A stretch of 64,000 nt of DNA. It comes from Isoetes taiwanensis. Taxonomy: Eukaryota > Streptophyta > Lycopodiopsida > Isoetales > Isoetaceae. The stretch spans positions 16,462,891 through 16,526,890 of the forward strand of contig JAJEKV010000027.1 of the NCBI GenBank assembly GCA_021234155.1, given 5' to 3'. Each line of letters starts with the position of its first letter. Within the stretch, counting starts at the first letter, position 1. A program made the translations under genes and the position numbers. Below the pieces are notes generated by a model, which saw only the letters and a program-made list of their open reading frames with translations, was not told the origin of the DNA and searched no databases. Of the stretch, positions 24,635 through 36,350 are shown one piece after another.

Positions 24635-27600
24635 ATACATCTTCACCAAGACTACTAGCAGTTATAGTAAAAACATTTTACTAAACCGTGTTATTCAAGG
24701 CAAAGATTACCCAACACATATCCATCTGGCGTTACCCGGGCCACAAGCTGGAAGGCACATTACCTCAAACCGTTATATTAGTTATGAAGGTAGAACAATA
24801 AAGTAGCAAAGCATTATTTTTAGAAGATCTATGCATTAATCGTAGATTATAACAATGTATGATCAAAGTAGAGATATAAAATGTAGGCGTAAAATATTCA
24901 TAGATTATTCCAATGTATGATCCAAATAAAAACATAAAGTATTCGTAAATTATTCCCATCTATGTGTCAAGTAAAAAATAAAAGGTACAAAGTAAGTGTA
25001 GCTTTTGTTTTCTGTTGTATGATCAAAATAAAGACATAAAGTATTACTTGTAAATTATTCCCATCTATGTGTCAAGTTAAAAAGATACAAAGTAAGTGTA
25101 GCTTTAGTTAAACTTCCGATAATTCCATCTCCGTTAAGCCAACTCTAACGACAAATAAGAGACAATTGGAGGAGAGAACCCGTTACTGCGACCAATCAAT
25201 ACACAATTAGCATGATAATGGTAAATGTGCAAGGAACCAAAAAGGTACATTGGGTCTCTCGACTCATCGGCCCGATCACCAATTGTATCCTTTTTTGCTA
25301 CTGAGGTAACATTAACTAGAAAAGAAAAGCTGGAATAACAAATATTTTTAGCATTATAAACATCTCAATTAATCTCTAGTTTTGTATCATAAAAGTATAA
25401 GATTATAAGCATTTAAAGTATCATAAAGTTTTGTATCATAAAGTATAAGATTATAAGCATTTGGAATAATGGCGTGCTCAACATTTTTAAACTTCTCAAA
25501 TTGAACTCAAGGTTGTACCATCGAGAGAACCAATTTCTTGGCCCCAAATCTAGCTTGGTTACCATGATTTTCAATTCTATTGGCATAAGGCTCAAGATAT
25601 CATAATCAATTTAGAGCATAAATCCATCAATAGAATGACCATTTTAGCTTGTAGAAAAGTAGATGTGCTTTTATCAGGAGTAGAACAAATAATCCTTTTC
25701 AAATCCTAGAGAACTAGGTAAGTGGTGATCTGCTGTTGTGCATGTAGGATTTTCTTTTTAAGCATTATAGCCCAATGTCACACACTATTTGTAGCATATA
25801 TTCCGGCATATGGAACAACCAAAACAGCATTTTGTATGGCGAGAATCACCTTTCAATACACGGATCAACTTCTGCCTAATAAGTATACTATTTCTCCATG
25901 AAGAAGGTGTATTTTAATTCTATCTCTTATGCCTTTAAAAAAATCAAATATGCTATCAAGCACAAAATAATACCTCTATAAGAAAGGACATATATGTAGC
26001 ACACTCAACAGAGCATAGAACTAATTGGATTAACAGATATTTTAGCCCAGACCTGAATAGAAGCCTTGGTACCATAATAACTTGTCTTTGCATCCTCGGT
26101 GGAAACCTCAAACATTAGGGATGCATTTTACGATCTTTGCCTACTCATCAATCTTGAGAACCAAAGCATTTGCTTTTGTGCTGCTTTAGAAAGATATTGA
26201 GTCAATTTCTTGTTAGAAGCCGGGCTTAGAGGCCTGTTATATGCCACATTCATCAAATCTAATTTTTAACAACTAAGAAAATATCACTAAGATCACATCA
26301 CTGTTTTAAGGCATCAATCAGCCATACCTAGTCGTTGTTCTTCTGGCATGGGAACCAACATGTCTTGCAATCAGCAATTTCTGTGTATGCTCCACATATT
26401 CGGTCATAGCTCTTCTAGATAATACGACATCAAATAACTGAGCAAAGCTTTTGAGACCTAATCATTTGGAGCACAAAGCTTGCAAATAAAATTTTGATGG
26501 AATGCTCTTCCCTCATATGTATCAGATCTCTGTTATACCCAGCCAGAGGCTATATTAGGGATCCTACAGCCATCAACGAATCATTTATAGGGAAGCACCA
26601 TTGCAAAAAACATGATATAATCCGCCGGCATCATCCAGGATGAATCACTGTGCATAAATCTGTTTATATACAACAAATCCGGAACTATTTATGTATGTTT
26701 GGATCACCAGAATTAGCTACGAGCAGATATCTTTTGCCGCCAAGGTTTTAATCTGCTTTTTGAAGCCATGAAACTTATCTTTGTGCAAAGAACAAATGGA
26801 ATCGGCATCGATCTGCGATTCGATCCGGTACTAAAAAAGCAAGTCATATAAGCGGCCATTAGAAGCCAAGCCTCATTGCCAACAACAATTAACAGAGTCA
26901 CAAAAAATTACAATACATTATTTTAGTCTAAAATACTTTTTATTCGCTTACCACTATTAAGGTTTTAAACACCAAGTAAAGATGCCATCGGCTCCTTTAT
27001 TGTTGCTATGTCCTTGTATCACAAGCTTTTGCCATATACGCTAACGGCCCCACAAACGATGTTAAGTGCAAAGTGCCAATTTTGAAAGGGCTTCTTTGCT
27101 TATCTCAAAGTAGTCCCGAATACTTTAAAAGAGCTTTTTGCCTTTTCATAAAAGTTAAACCATGTAACAACAATATAATTCTCCTTTGCTTTCACGTGTA
27201 TCCATATACAACCATAGTATCTTTGTCCTTTTCGTATGCCTAAGCTTTGTATATAGGAAAATCCTATTAAACCATATCTTGGTCTTTTTCTTATGCATAA
27301 TCTTTTTATAGTAAAATCCTATTAAACCATGTGTTATAAAATATTACATGCAAGCATGCCCACATTACGTTTTGGGACATGTCGAGATCTGGTCTCTTTC
27401 CAATGATTTGCAAAATCAAAAGAGAGTATTCTCTTCTTCATTATGAAATTTGGCCCCTAAGGTAACCATAAATCCCCCCTACCATAAATTATCCATTAAT
27501 AAACCATGATGCCCCATGAATGTTTCCATGGCAATAGTCTTAGAAAAAGCGACATTATGATGGTTCCAAGGTACCAAGCTTCTTTGTTTTCCAAAGTCCC

Positions 27601-28300
27601 AAGCTATATTCCATCGACTTGCCTTTATACCATTCTATCATCTCAAAGAAGAGGACCGAGGAAGAGAATATCCTCTTCTTCTTCTTCTTCTTCTTCTTCT
27701 TCTTCTTCTTCTTCCTCCCACAATCCCTCCCTCGGGATGTAGGATACCTCTTTTTATAAGGAGAGTAGGACCCCCCCATAAAAGGGGGTCCTACTTCCTT
27801 ACTCGAAATAAAATAGATTCATAGAATCTTTAAATCATTAACAAGTTATTTTATCATCGTATTTAAGTAGTATAAGGTCGCGGTTGCCCAAATACCATAT
27901 CCATTATGCTGAGATAAATTCGAGAACTAACCACGGTGGACTAGTTCAAGACGACAAATTATCGGGGATTTTTTGAAGGTGAGGCACTGCCCCGGGCATA
28001 GTGGGCCCTTAAGTGCCATAAATAGCCCGTTCTGATATTAACCATAACAATTGCTATCGGAACCTAAAGTCTTATAAAAGAGCATTAATAAACAAAATTT
28101 TGGTTTGTATAAGGGTTCGTTTGCGGATCACTCCATTAGGGTAACAAAAAAAGATTCATATGCTAGATAACTCCATAAAGATATCGGAAGAGATAACCCG
28201 TAAACATATCAAAAAGTAGAGCTATCTAAAACTTACATAGGTAGCGCCAACCAATTGTGCATGCGGATATCTCCGACAAATGGAAATCCGATTTCTTCTT
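24635..28300. repeat. Array unit 5 (about 3.67 kb, most complete form)
   Basis: Has both the AGATCTATGCATTAATC block (near 24827) and the ATAGAAGCCTTGGTACC block (near 26056). Within it, GTATCATAAAGTATAAGATTA is repeated near 25385 and 25430. The (TTC)n tract is at about 27672-27714 and the hairpin at 27758-27800. It is close to unit 6 over its full shared length. Confidence 0.85.
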
Positions 28301-31300
28301 GATACATCTTCACCAAGACTACTAGCAGTTATAGTAAAAACATTTTACTAAACCGTATTCGTTCAAGGCAAAGATTACCCAACACATATCCATCCTGGCG
28401 TTACCCAGGCCACAACTGGAAGGCACATTACCTCAAACACGTATATTAGTTATGAAGGTAGAACAATAAAGTAGCAAAGCATTATTTTAGAAGATCTATG
28501 CATTAATCTGTAGATTATAACAATGTATGATCAAAGTAGAGATATAAAATGTAGGCGTAAAATATTCTTGTAGATTATTCCAATGTATGATCCAAATAAA
28601 AACATAAAGTATTACTGTAAATTATTCCCATCTATGTGTCAAGTAAAAAAATAAAGGTACAAAGTAAGTGTAGCTTTTGTTACGCTGTATGATCAAAATA
28701 AAGACATAAAGTATTACTTGTAAATTATTCCCATCTATGTGTCAAGTTAAAAAAGATACAAAGTAAGTGTAGCTTTAGTTAAACTTCGATAATTCCATCT
28801 CCACGTTAAGCCAACTCTAACGACAAATAAGAGACAATTGGAGGAGAGAACCCGTACTGCATGACCAATCAATACACAATTAGCATGATAATGGTAAATG
28901 TGCAAGAATACAAAAGGTACATTGGGTCTCTCGACTCATCGGCCCGATCACCAATTGTATCCTTTTTTTTACTGAGTGAACATTAACTAGAAAGAAAACT
29001 GGAATAACAAATATTTTTTAGCATTATAAACATCTCAATTAATCTCTAGTTTTGTATCATAAAGTATAAGATTATAAGCATTTAAAAGTATCATAAAGTT
29101 TTGTATCATAAAGTATAAGATTATAAGCATTTGGAATAATGGCGTGCTCAACATTTTTAAACTTCTCAAATTGAACTCAAGGTTGTACCATCGAGAAGAG
29201 AACCAATTTCTTGGCCCCAAATCTAGCGGTTACCATGATTTTCAATTCTATTGGCATAAGGCTCAAGATATCATAATCAATTTAGAGCATAAATCCATCA
29301 ATAGAATGACCATTTTAGCTTGTAGAAAAGTAGATGTGCTTTTATCAGGAGTAGAACAAATAATCCTTTTCAAATCCTAGAGAACTAGGTAAGTGGTGAT
29401 CTGTTTGTTTTTGTGCATGTAGGATTTTCTTTAAGCATTAGCCCAATGTCACACACTATTTGTAGCATATATTCCGGCATATGGAACAACCAAACAGATT
29501 TTGTATGAAGCGGAATCACCTTTCAATACACGGATCAACTTCTGCCTAATAAGTATACTATTTCTCCATGAAGAAGGTGTATTTTAATTCTATCTCTTAT
29601 GCCTTTAAAAAAATCAAATATGCTATCAAGCACAAAATAATACCTCTATAAGAAAGGACATATATGTAGCACACTCAACAGAGCATAGAACTAATTGGAT
29701 TAACAGATATTTTAGCCCAGACCCGAATAGAAGCCTTGGTACCATAATAACTTGTCTTGCATCCTCGGTGGAAACCTCAAACATTAGGGATGCATTTTAC
29801 GATCTTTGCCTACTCATCAATCTTGAGAACCAAAGCATTTGCTTTTGTCTTTGCTTTAGAAAGATATTGAGTCAATTTCTTGTTAGAAGCCGGGCTTAGA
29901 GGCTGTTATATGCCACATTCATCAAATCTAATTTTTAACAACTAAGAAAATATCACTAAGATCACATCAACTGTTTTAAGGCATCAATCGACCATACCTA
30001 GTGGATTTGTTCTTACGGCATGGGAACCAACATGTCTTGCAATCAGCAATTTTACGTGTATGCTCCACATATTAGGTCATAGCTCTTCTAGATATCGACA
30101 TCAAATAAGCGAGCAAAGCTTTTGAGACCTAGTCATTTGGAGCACAAAGCTTGCAAATAAAATTTTGATGGAATGCTCTTCCCTCATATGTATCGGATCT
30201 ACATTTATACCCGGCCGGAGGCTATATTAGGGATCCTGACCATCAACGAATCATTTATAGGGAAGCACCATTGCAAAAACATGATATAATCCGCCCGGCA
30301 TCATCGGGATGAATCAACGTGCATAAATCTGTTTATATACAACAAATCGGAACTATTTATGTATGTTTGGATCACGAGAATTAGCTCTGGCGGATATCTT
30401 TTGCCGTAAGGTTTTAATCTGCTTTTTGAAGCCATGAAACTTATCTTTGTGCAAAGAACAAATGGAATCTGGCATCGATCTGCAGTTCTGATCCCAGTAC
30501 TAAAAGAAGCAAGTCATATAGGCGGCCATTAGGCGCCAAGCCTCCAGTGAAGCGGGCCAGACAACAATTAGCAGTCACAAAAATTACAATACATTATTTT
30601 AGTCTAAAATACTTTTTATTCGCTTACCACTATTAAGGTTTTAAACACCAAGTAAAGATGCCATCGGCTCCTTTATTGTTGCTATGTCCTTGTATCACAA
30701 GCTTTTTGCCATATCACCTAACGGCCCCACAAACGATGTTAAGTGCAAAGTGCCAATTTTGAAAGGGCTTCTTTGCTTATCTCAAAGTAGTCCCGAATAC
30801 TTTAAAAGAGCTTTTTGCCTTTTCATAAAAGTTAAACCATGTAACAACAATATAATTCTCCTTTGCTTTCACGTGTATCCATATACAACCATAGTATCTT
30901 TGTCCTTTTCGTATGCCTAAGCTTTGTATATAGGAAAATCCTATTAAACCATATCTTGGTCTTTTTCTTATGCATAATCTTTTTATAGTAAAATCCTATT
31001 AAACCATGTGTTATAAAATATTACATGCAAGCATGCCCACATTACGTTTTGGGACATGTCGAGATCTGGTCTCTTTCCAATGATTTGCAAAATCAAAAGA
31101 GTATTCTCTTCTTCATTATGAGAAATTTGGCCCCTAAGGTAACCATAAATCCCCCTACCATAAATTATCCATTAATAAACCATGATGCCCCATGAATGTT
31201 TCCATGGCAATAGTCTTAGAAAAGCGACATTATGATGGTTCCAAGGTACCAAGCTTCTTTGTTTTCCAAAGTCCCAAGCTATATTCCATCGGCTTGCCTT

Positions 31301-31401
31301 TATACCATTCTATCATCTCAAAGAAGACCCGAGGAAAGAGAATATCCTCTTCTTCTTCTTCTTCTTCTTCTTCTTCTTCTTCTTCTTCTTCTTCTTCTTC
31401 C
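28301..31401. repeat. Array unit 6 (about 3.10 kb, truncated at its TTC tract)
   Basis: Matches unit 5 closely up to the longest (TTC)n tract of the array (about 31348-31401). The CCCACAATCCC, hairpin and distal blocks that end the other units are missing; different T/C-rich sequence follows. Confidence 0.85.
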
Positions 31402-31560
31402 TTCCTCCTCCTCTTCTATTTTTTTTTCCATGGAAGAAGGGCGTGGATTGAAAAGAGCGAGGCCCATTCTTCCTCTATTTTTATTACAAGAAGGGGCGTC
31501 GTTGAAAGACGAGGCCCCTTCTTTTTATGTTCTTCCTTTTTTTTTATTTTTTTTTTTACA
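31402..31560. other. Two related imperfect hairpins next to the array
   Basis: At about 31432-31474 GGAAGAAGGGCGTGG pairs with GCGAGGCCCATTCTTCC. At about 31488-31525 AGAAGGGGCGTCGT pairs with AGACGAGGCCCCTTCT. The two share the AAGGGGC/GAGGCCC core and appear to be duplicates. Long T runs follow. They could be the terminus of a foldback or MITE-like element, but no target duplication is evident. Confidence 0.5.
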
Positions 31561-31639
31561 TGTCAATATATAGTTCTTTTTAATTAACAATGTAAATAGT
31601 TTTAATGTCAATGATCTTTTCAACGTGAATGGTCTTTTT

Positions 31640-31960
31640 GTTTTTTTTTTTTAGCACACCAGCCCTACCGGGCCTACAGCCTTTCTTGCAATTCTAGCCT
31701 ATCCACGTGTCAATTCCACATCATCAAAATCCAATGTGGCTAATTCTACACCATTAGATCTCCAGTTTTTCAAATCAATGGCTATGAAAAATAGATAAAG
31801 CCACAAAAATTGCGCGGAGATTTCATTCGTCGTAAATGTATGTGCCCATTGGTTTTTTTTTTATAAACTTTACTTTTTGGTTTTTCTTCGGCTATGGCGG
31901 GGCTCCAAAGCTTCGGCGATGGCGCTCTCCAGACCTTTTGTCGAGTACTCCTTAACATCG
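31640..31960 (+). repeat. Dispersed module, copy A (T-run, AGCACACCAGCCCTACC, then ATGGCG)
   Basis: A run of T is followed by AGCACACCAGCCCTACCGGG, then CAGCCTTTCTTGCAATTCTAG, CATCATCAAAATCCAATGTG and a short ATG-started ORF at about 31893 (MAGLQSFGDGALQ). The same order occurs at 43184-43540 (plus) and in reverse near 41990-42240. It looks like a mobile promoter or 5' end with a start codon. The family is not recognised. Confidence 0.55.
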
Positions 31961-32039
31961 TCCAAACAACCAACCGAAAATCCCTTTGGCCTTCCTCCGA
32001 CTTCTCTAAGTTATAGAACATGCATTTTTAAATTGGTGT

Positions 32040-33980
32040 ACTGAGAGGGCTTCAAAGAAGTTCAAAAAGAAAGGTCAGTTTTTACTATCTTTACTTCGTT
32101 TCAGATTTCCATGCTCTGTTAGCTCTATTGTTCTTGCTTCACCACGGGCATTTAAAAGAGGCATTCAATAGCGGTGATGCAAGTCTCTTATTTAATGCAG
32201 ATGGCTTTTCGTGAACATGCAAGTAGACCATTTTGCATTTGGAAATTATCAACAATGGATTGGGTTGCCTTGTCCGAACAACGATTACATAGTCGTGTGA
32301 AATGATTTGTCCCGGGTATATTATGGTGGCTATCCTAGAGTGAGCAATTCGAATTTGAAGCTTGGGTATGGCTATGATGAGCAATGCGGGAGGAAAAGCC
32401 CGGGTATGTCTAAATACTTCTTTTTTGTCTTGTGCTAATTTTACTTACAATAGATATGCAATTGTAGAAGTTGCTTCAAAGGATCGCCTGCGACAAAAGA
32501 TGCGGGAGCACCACCAAAATCAACGACTGTCTCAATAGATTGCTTGGTAGTAAAGGACCATCCATTCTAATTATGGCAAAAAATCGAGTCTGCAGAGTGA
32601 AGGTGAGGAAAACATATGATGCCAACTCAATGTATGTGAATGCCCACGCTTTTCTTGTATGTGAAAGCCCACGCTTTTCTATTTGCAAAGTAGGTAATGT
32701 GGATAGCTAAACGTGCACATGAGCTTACTTCCTCCTCGAAATAAAGGCGTGGATAGCGGTGGGTAATGTGGATAGCGCTTTTCATTATGAAGCTTTCAAT
32801 TGCTAGTCGTTAATCATTCTAAACACTAACTTTTCTTCCTTTATCTCTTCTTTGTTTGCTTGACTTACTCGGGTAAGCACCAAATCCTTTACTGAACAAC
32901 GCCGAATGGTTGCTTGCGGCGCATGCTTGTGTGTCTAAGCGTCATGCAAATGGGGACACTTTGCTCTTCATTGGATCTGCTAGAAATGGATGTCAAAATG
33001 TTATCCATAGTCTTATAATAGCAAATGCAGATATGCGTCTTTGTCAATAACAGGAAAGAATTAGCCGTTAGCTTGTGATAAGGTCACCCCGTTGTCACCG
33101 CAATCCGCATGCCTATGAAATTGTTAGGACCACGCCGTAGATCCTCTCTGAGGCCTTTATTTGATACTTTAGCATTTCACAAGAATAAGGCTAGTTTGCT
33201 TCATCATGGAGCAGCTTATGGAAATATAGAATTTATGGTCCTCGCTTCCACACCAGAATTTATGGTTCTACAAGTTTTAGATCTTTCAAATAACCATTTA
33301 ATGAGGGGCAATTCCTAGCGTCCGTGCTTGCACCCCATCCCTTTAGGAATATCTAACTTTCTTATCTTTATTATGTGCCTCTAATGATTTGGTTATTTTT
33401 TTTCTAAACCGCCACGCTTTATGCATATCCGTGCTATTCTATTATGTGCAAAGTTGTGGATTGCAAAGATCCATCGGATTCTATTATTATGCCGTCTGAT
33501 CCATCGGACCCAATGCTACTAATCTAATTTGGTGTGGACTGTGAGCCTGTCGTGCATCAAAGATAGACTTAACCATTGTGATGGCCTCTTAGAACTTAGA
33601 ACATTCTATCCAATTGATTGGAGACACATTTCAAGTTCCTAATAAATTGCAAACAAGTTGCTACGTAACAAAGGGTTGCTCTATGGAGCGTAATCTGACA
33701 GATCGAATCGAACACAATACAATTTCATCCACATGTATGAATGTGCAAGTAGCTGAAAAGATTATTGTCCCTCATCAACACCGTTCCCGAAGGTCTCAAT
33801 ATTGCAAGAAAAAATGGAAAAGTTTGTGCTCCAACAACACCTGCTCCTGAAGGTCTCAATATTGCAAGAAAAATGGAAAAGTTTGTGCTCCAACTCATAC
33901 CGGCTCAACGATTTGTGATGATAGAGGTGCATTTCATGAATGTTGTGTCTTTTATATCATGAATATGCAAGAATCTACTA
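32040..33980 (+). pseudogene. Ankyrin-repeat-like gene remnant
   Basis: From about 32892 to 33051 one frame encodes NAEWLLAAHACVSKRHANG, then DTLLFIGSARNGCQNVIHSL and IIANADMRL, which follows the ankyrin pattern (G.T.LH.AA..G...V...L...GAD...). At 33109-33318 KASLLHHGAAYGNIEFMVL suggests another repeat. Stops and frame changes separate these pieces. Downstream, PEGLNIARK occurs twice, 20 codons apart (33789 and 33849). Upstream pieces (32140-32400 and 32471-32710) have no recognised domain. The ankyrin call rests on pattern only, so it is moderate. Confidence 0.45.
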
Positions 33981-35029
33981 TTTACTTGTGTTGCTTTATT
34001 TATTGCACCATGAAGGGTAAACATTTGCTATTATGTTGTTCTATCCGGCTAGTATGAAGAGTAGTGACAATAGAGATAAAAGGGCGTAAGCTTGACAATA
34101 GAAATAAAAGGGCGAGCCTGCAACATTATGCAAGGACACATTTTCCATCAATTAAGTACATGGAATATGTTGAGTACATGGAATATCTTTGTGGATTGTT
34201 GAAACATACACCTTGTCAAAGGCAAATAATTTTGTGCACAATGTCGATCGTAAAGATCGGCTCCTTGTTCCTTGATTTGCTAGCAAGTTGTGCGATGTCT
34301 ACTTTGCTCAAGCCGAGAGATAGGTTTTATGTTTTCTCTCGGTGTTTTCTAACAGGATCTATGGTTTTAAAAATGAGAGAGATAAACAAGTACTTGTGCC
34401 ATAACGATCTTGAAAATAGTAACCTTAAACCATCTGTTCATATGCATAAGCATCTATGTTTCAATTTCTAGAATTTGAATCAAATAGAAACATCTTGATT
34501 TATAAGCCCATAACCTCTAACAACATGCTACCTAATAACATGCTAATTGACAATTTTGTCACCATCATGCATACTACCTTACTACTTTTGCCAATTGTTA
34601 AACGAAAACAATCCCATGCTAGATCTAGGTCTAATACAAAGTACCATTAGATGCAACACGTCGAGCCATGGATTCATGACAATGCCAACAACACCAATAA
34701 CAAAAACTCAAATACAAAAAGAAGACCTGAATTACTTAACAAGAACTCAAATACAAAAAGAAGATCTACAATTACTTGATATATATGACCTACACAAGAT
34801 AATAAAAGCCATAAATTAGTCATATATGGTATAATGTTCAAAACATAAAATAATCTTTTGGCCTAACAGTCCTTGAAGCCATGTCATGCCAGACAAGTGA
34901 GACATAATATTCGACCATACTAGGCATGAGACATAATCTTCAACCTTGCCAAAGCCTTCTGGCGTGCCTTTTGCTAGTTTTTTTTATTTCTTTATTTATG
35001 TAAGTTTTCTAATTATTGAATGCCTTTAT
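33981..35029. other. Region with no recognisable gene
   Basis: ORFs of 60-135 codons occur on the plus strand but show no domain or codon pattern that I recognise. Short direct repeats are present: AAATAAAAGGGCG-type phrases near 34080 and 34105, and ACTCAAATACAAAAAGAAGA near 34705 and 34745. Confidence 0.4.
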
Positions 35030-35162
35030 TTTTTTGCATGTACACTAATAACAAAATGCGTCGCTCTTGGAAATCGATTTTCGCAGCTCGAAGACATTCT
35101 AGGTAAGAATTTGAGTTTGAGTAGGAGAATAAAATTTTAATGTTTTATTTAGGTTAAAAAAA

Positions 35163-35510
35163 AACTTGGGGAGACTTGGACAAGGGCATGGTCGGCTCCG
35201 CCTTGAGTGGAGAAGACTAGGTGTTCCGGGTCCAAGCTCACCGTTTACTCTTGTAATTTTATTGATTAATGTATTTAGTTTAGAAAAATTGGGGAGACTT
35301 GGACAAGGGCATGGTCGGCTCCGCCTTGAGTGGAGAAGACTAGGTGTTCCGGGTCCAAGCTCACCGTTTACTCTTGTAATTTTATTGATTAATGTATTTA
35401 GTTTAGAAAAAATTGGGGAGACTTGGACAAGGGCATGGTCGGCTCCGCCTTGAGTGGAGAAGACTAGGTGTTCCGGGTCTAAGCTCACCGCCTACTCTTG
35501 TTTATTTTTT
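35163..35510. repeat. Three copies of a 123-bp tandem repeat
   Basis: The phrase GGGGAGACTTGGACAAGGGC starts at 35168, 35291 and 35415, so the spacings are 123 and 124 bases. The extra base is one A in an A-run. Copies are nearly identical, which points to recent duplication. 123 is a multiple of 3, so the minus strand stays open through all copies (129 codons, 35099-35488), with the peptide ELGPGTPSLLHSRRSR repeated. This is more likely an intronic minisatellite than a gene. Confidence 0.9.
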
Positions 35511-35814
35511 TATTAATATATCAATAAATAGAAATCTTTACTGATTGGACAAAGGCGGGGTTTTTGAAAAAAAATTGCATTATTGATTTTTCGGGTTTCT
35601 AGTTAAGAATGTTGTTTTTAAAGATGCTAGGGATGTCAAAGAAACACCGATGTGGAGTGGTTAAGAGCAAGAAAAAAAATTTAAATAGTTGGTTTTAAAA
35701 AAAAAAAAAATTAAAAGGGAAACTAACTCTTAAGAAAGTAGGTAAAGATTCATAATGAAGGTTTGAAAAAAAGTCACAAAGCAAGATTAATGAATCTAAA
35801 TTGGTTTGTAGGTA

Positions 35815-36260
35815 TGGCCCCGACCGCGGAAGACACTAATGATTAGTGAGATTAGGCGCATGGTCATAAATGAGATATGTGCTAACGAAAAGTCCCGACC
35901 GGAGATGCAAAGCCGGTCAACGTGTCGACCATTTTGTCGGACATGTGAAAAGGAAGTGCCAATTTGAGTTAGCACAAAATGGCCAGGTCAAGAAGAAATG
36001 TTGACTTCTCTCCTTGACACACATGTAAAGCCAATGATTGGAAACCCCATGGATGAACTGAAGACATGTTTGAAGCATTCGGTCGCGACTTAAAAGTCCC
36101 AATGCCGAGGCTCGTGTCAAGGAATGGGTAGCTTCATGGAATTCCTCAAAGAAGCGACGTGCAGATCACAAGAACATCATTGCGGATCTCAATGCACGTC
36201 AGTTGGAGGTAATTAAAAATGCTTTGCATCAGGGGGGAAGCTCTAGTGGGCGGGGCCTAG
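35815..36260 (+). pseudogene. Transposase-like exon of the second CACTA element
   Basis: After an acceptor-like TTGGTTTGTAG the sequence opens with PTAEDTND and continues in changing frames. Pieces include FVGHVKRKCQFELAQN, ARVKEWVASWNSSKKRRADH and NARQLEVIKNALHQGGSSSG. The charged, coiled composition and position resemble the plant Transposase_24 (Ptta/En/Spm) proteins of CACTA elements. That family call is an inference from context, and stops break the frame. Confidence 0.35.
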
Positions 36261-36350
36261 CAAGGCCCACTTTTCTTTGGAGAATCACATGAACACATCA
36301 ATCTTTGTTGATCCCATGCCCGTAGAGGCCGTGGATGTGATCACGCCTTA

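Larger units (their letters stand above)
12911..31401. repeat. Tandem array of six 2.4-3.7 kb units
   Basis: The anchor GATACATCTTCACCAAGACT occurs at about 12911, 16402, 19816, 22204, 24635 and 28301, always followed by the same order of sub-blocks. Each unit ends with a (TTC)n tract; in the first five, CCCACAATCCCTCC and a hairpin follow. The last unit stops inside its TTC tract at about 31401. I see no transposase, gag-pol or other protein in any frame; ORFs are at most about 130 codons and are created by the TTC runs. It could be a macrosatellite or tandemly duplicated remains of a large retrotransposon LTR or UTR; the sequence does not decide this. Confidence 0.9.

Noticed and set aside
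12911-31401. Array units as complete LTR retrotransposons
   Set aside because: No gag, protease, integrase or reverse transcriptase in any frame, no primer binding site, and no TG...CA ends with target duplications.
31192-31587. 131-codon ORF with a long Ser run (and a Leu-run ORF in the next frame)
   Set aside because: The run comes from the (TTC)n tract; the flanks match the non-coding array unit.
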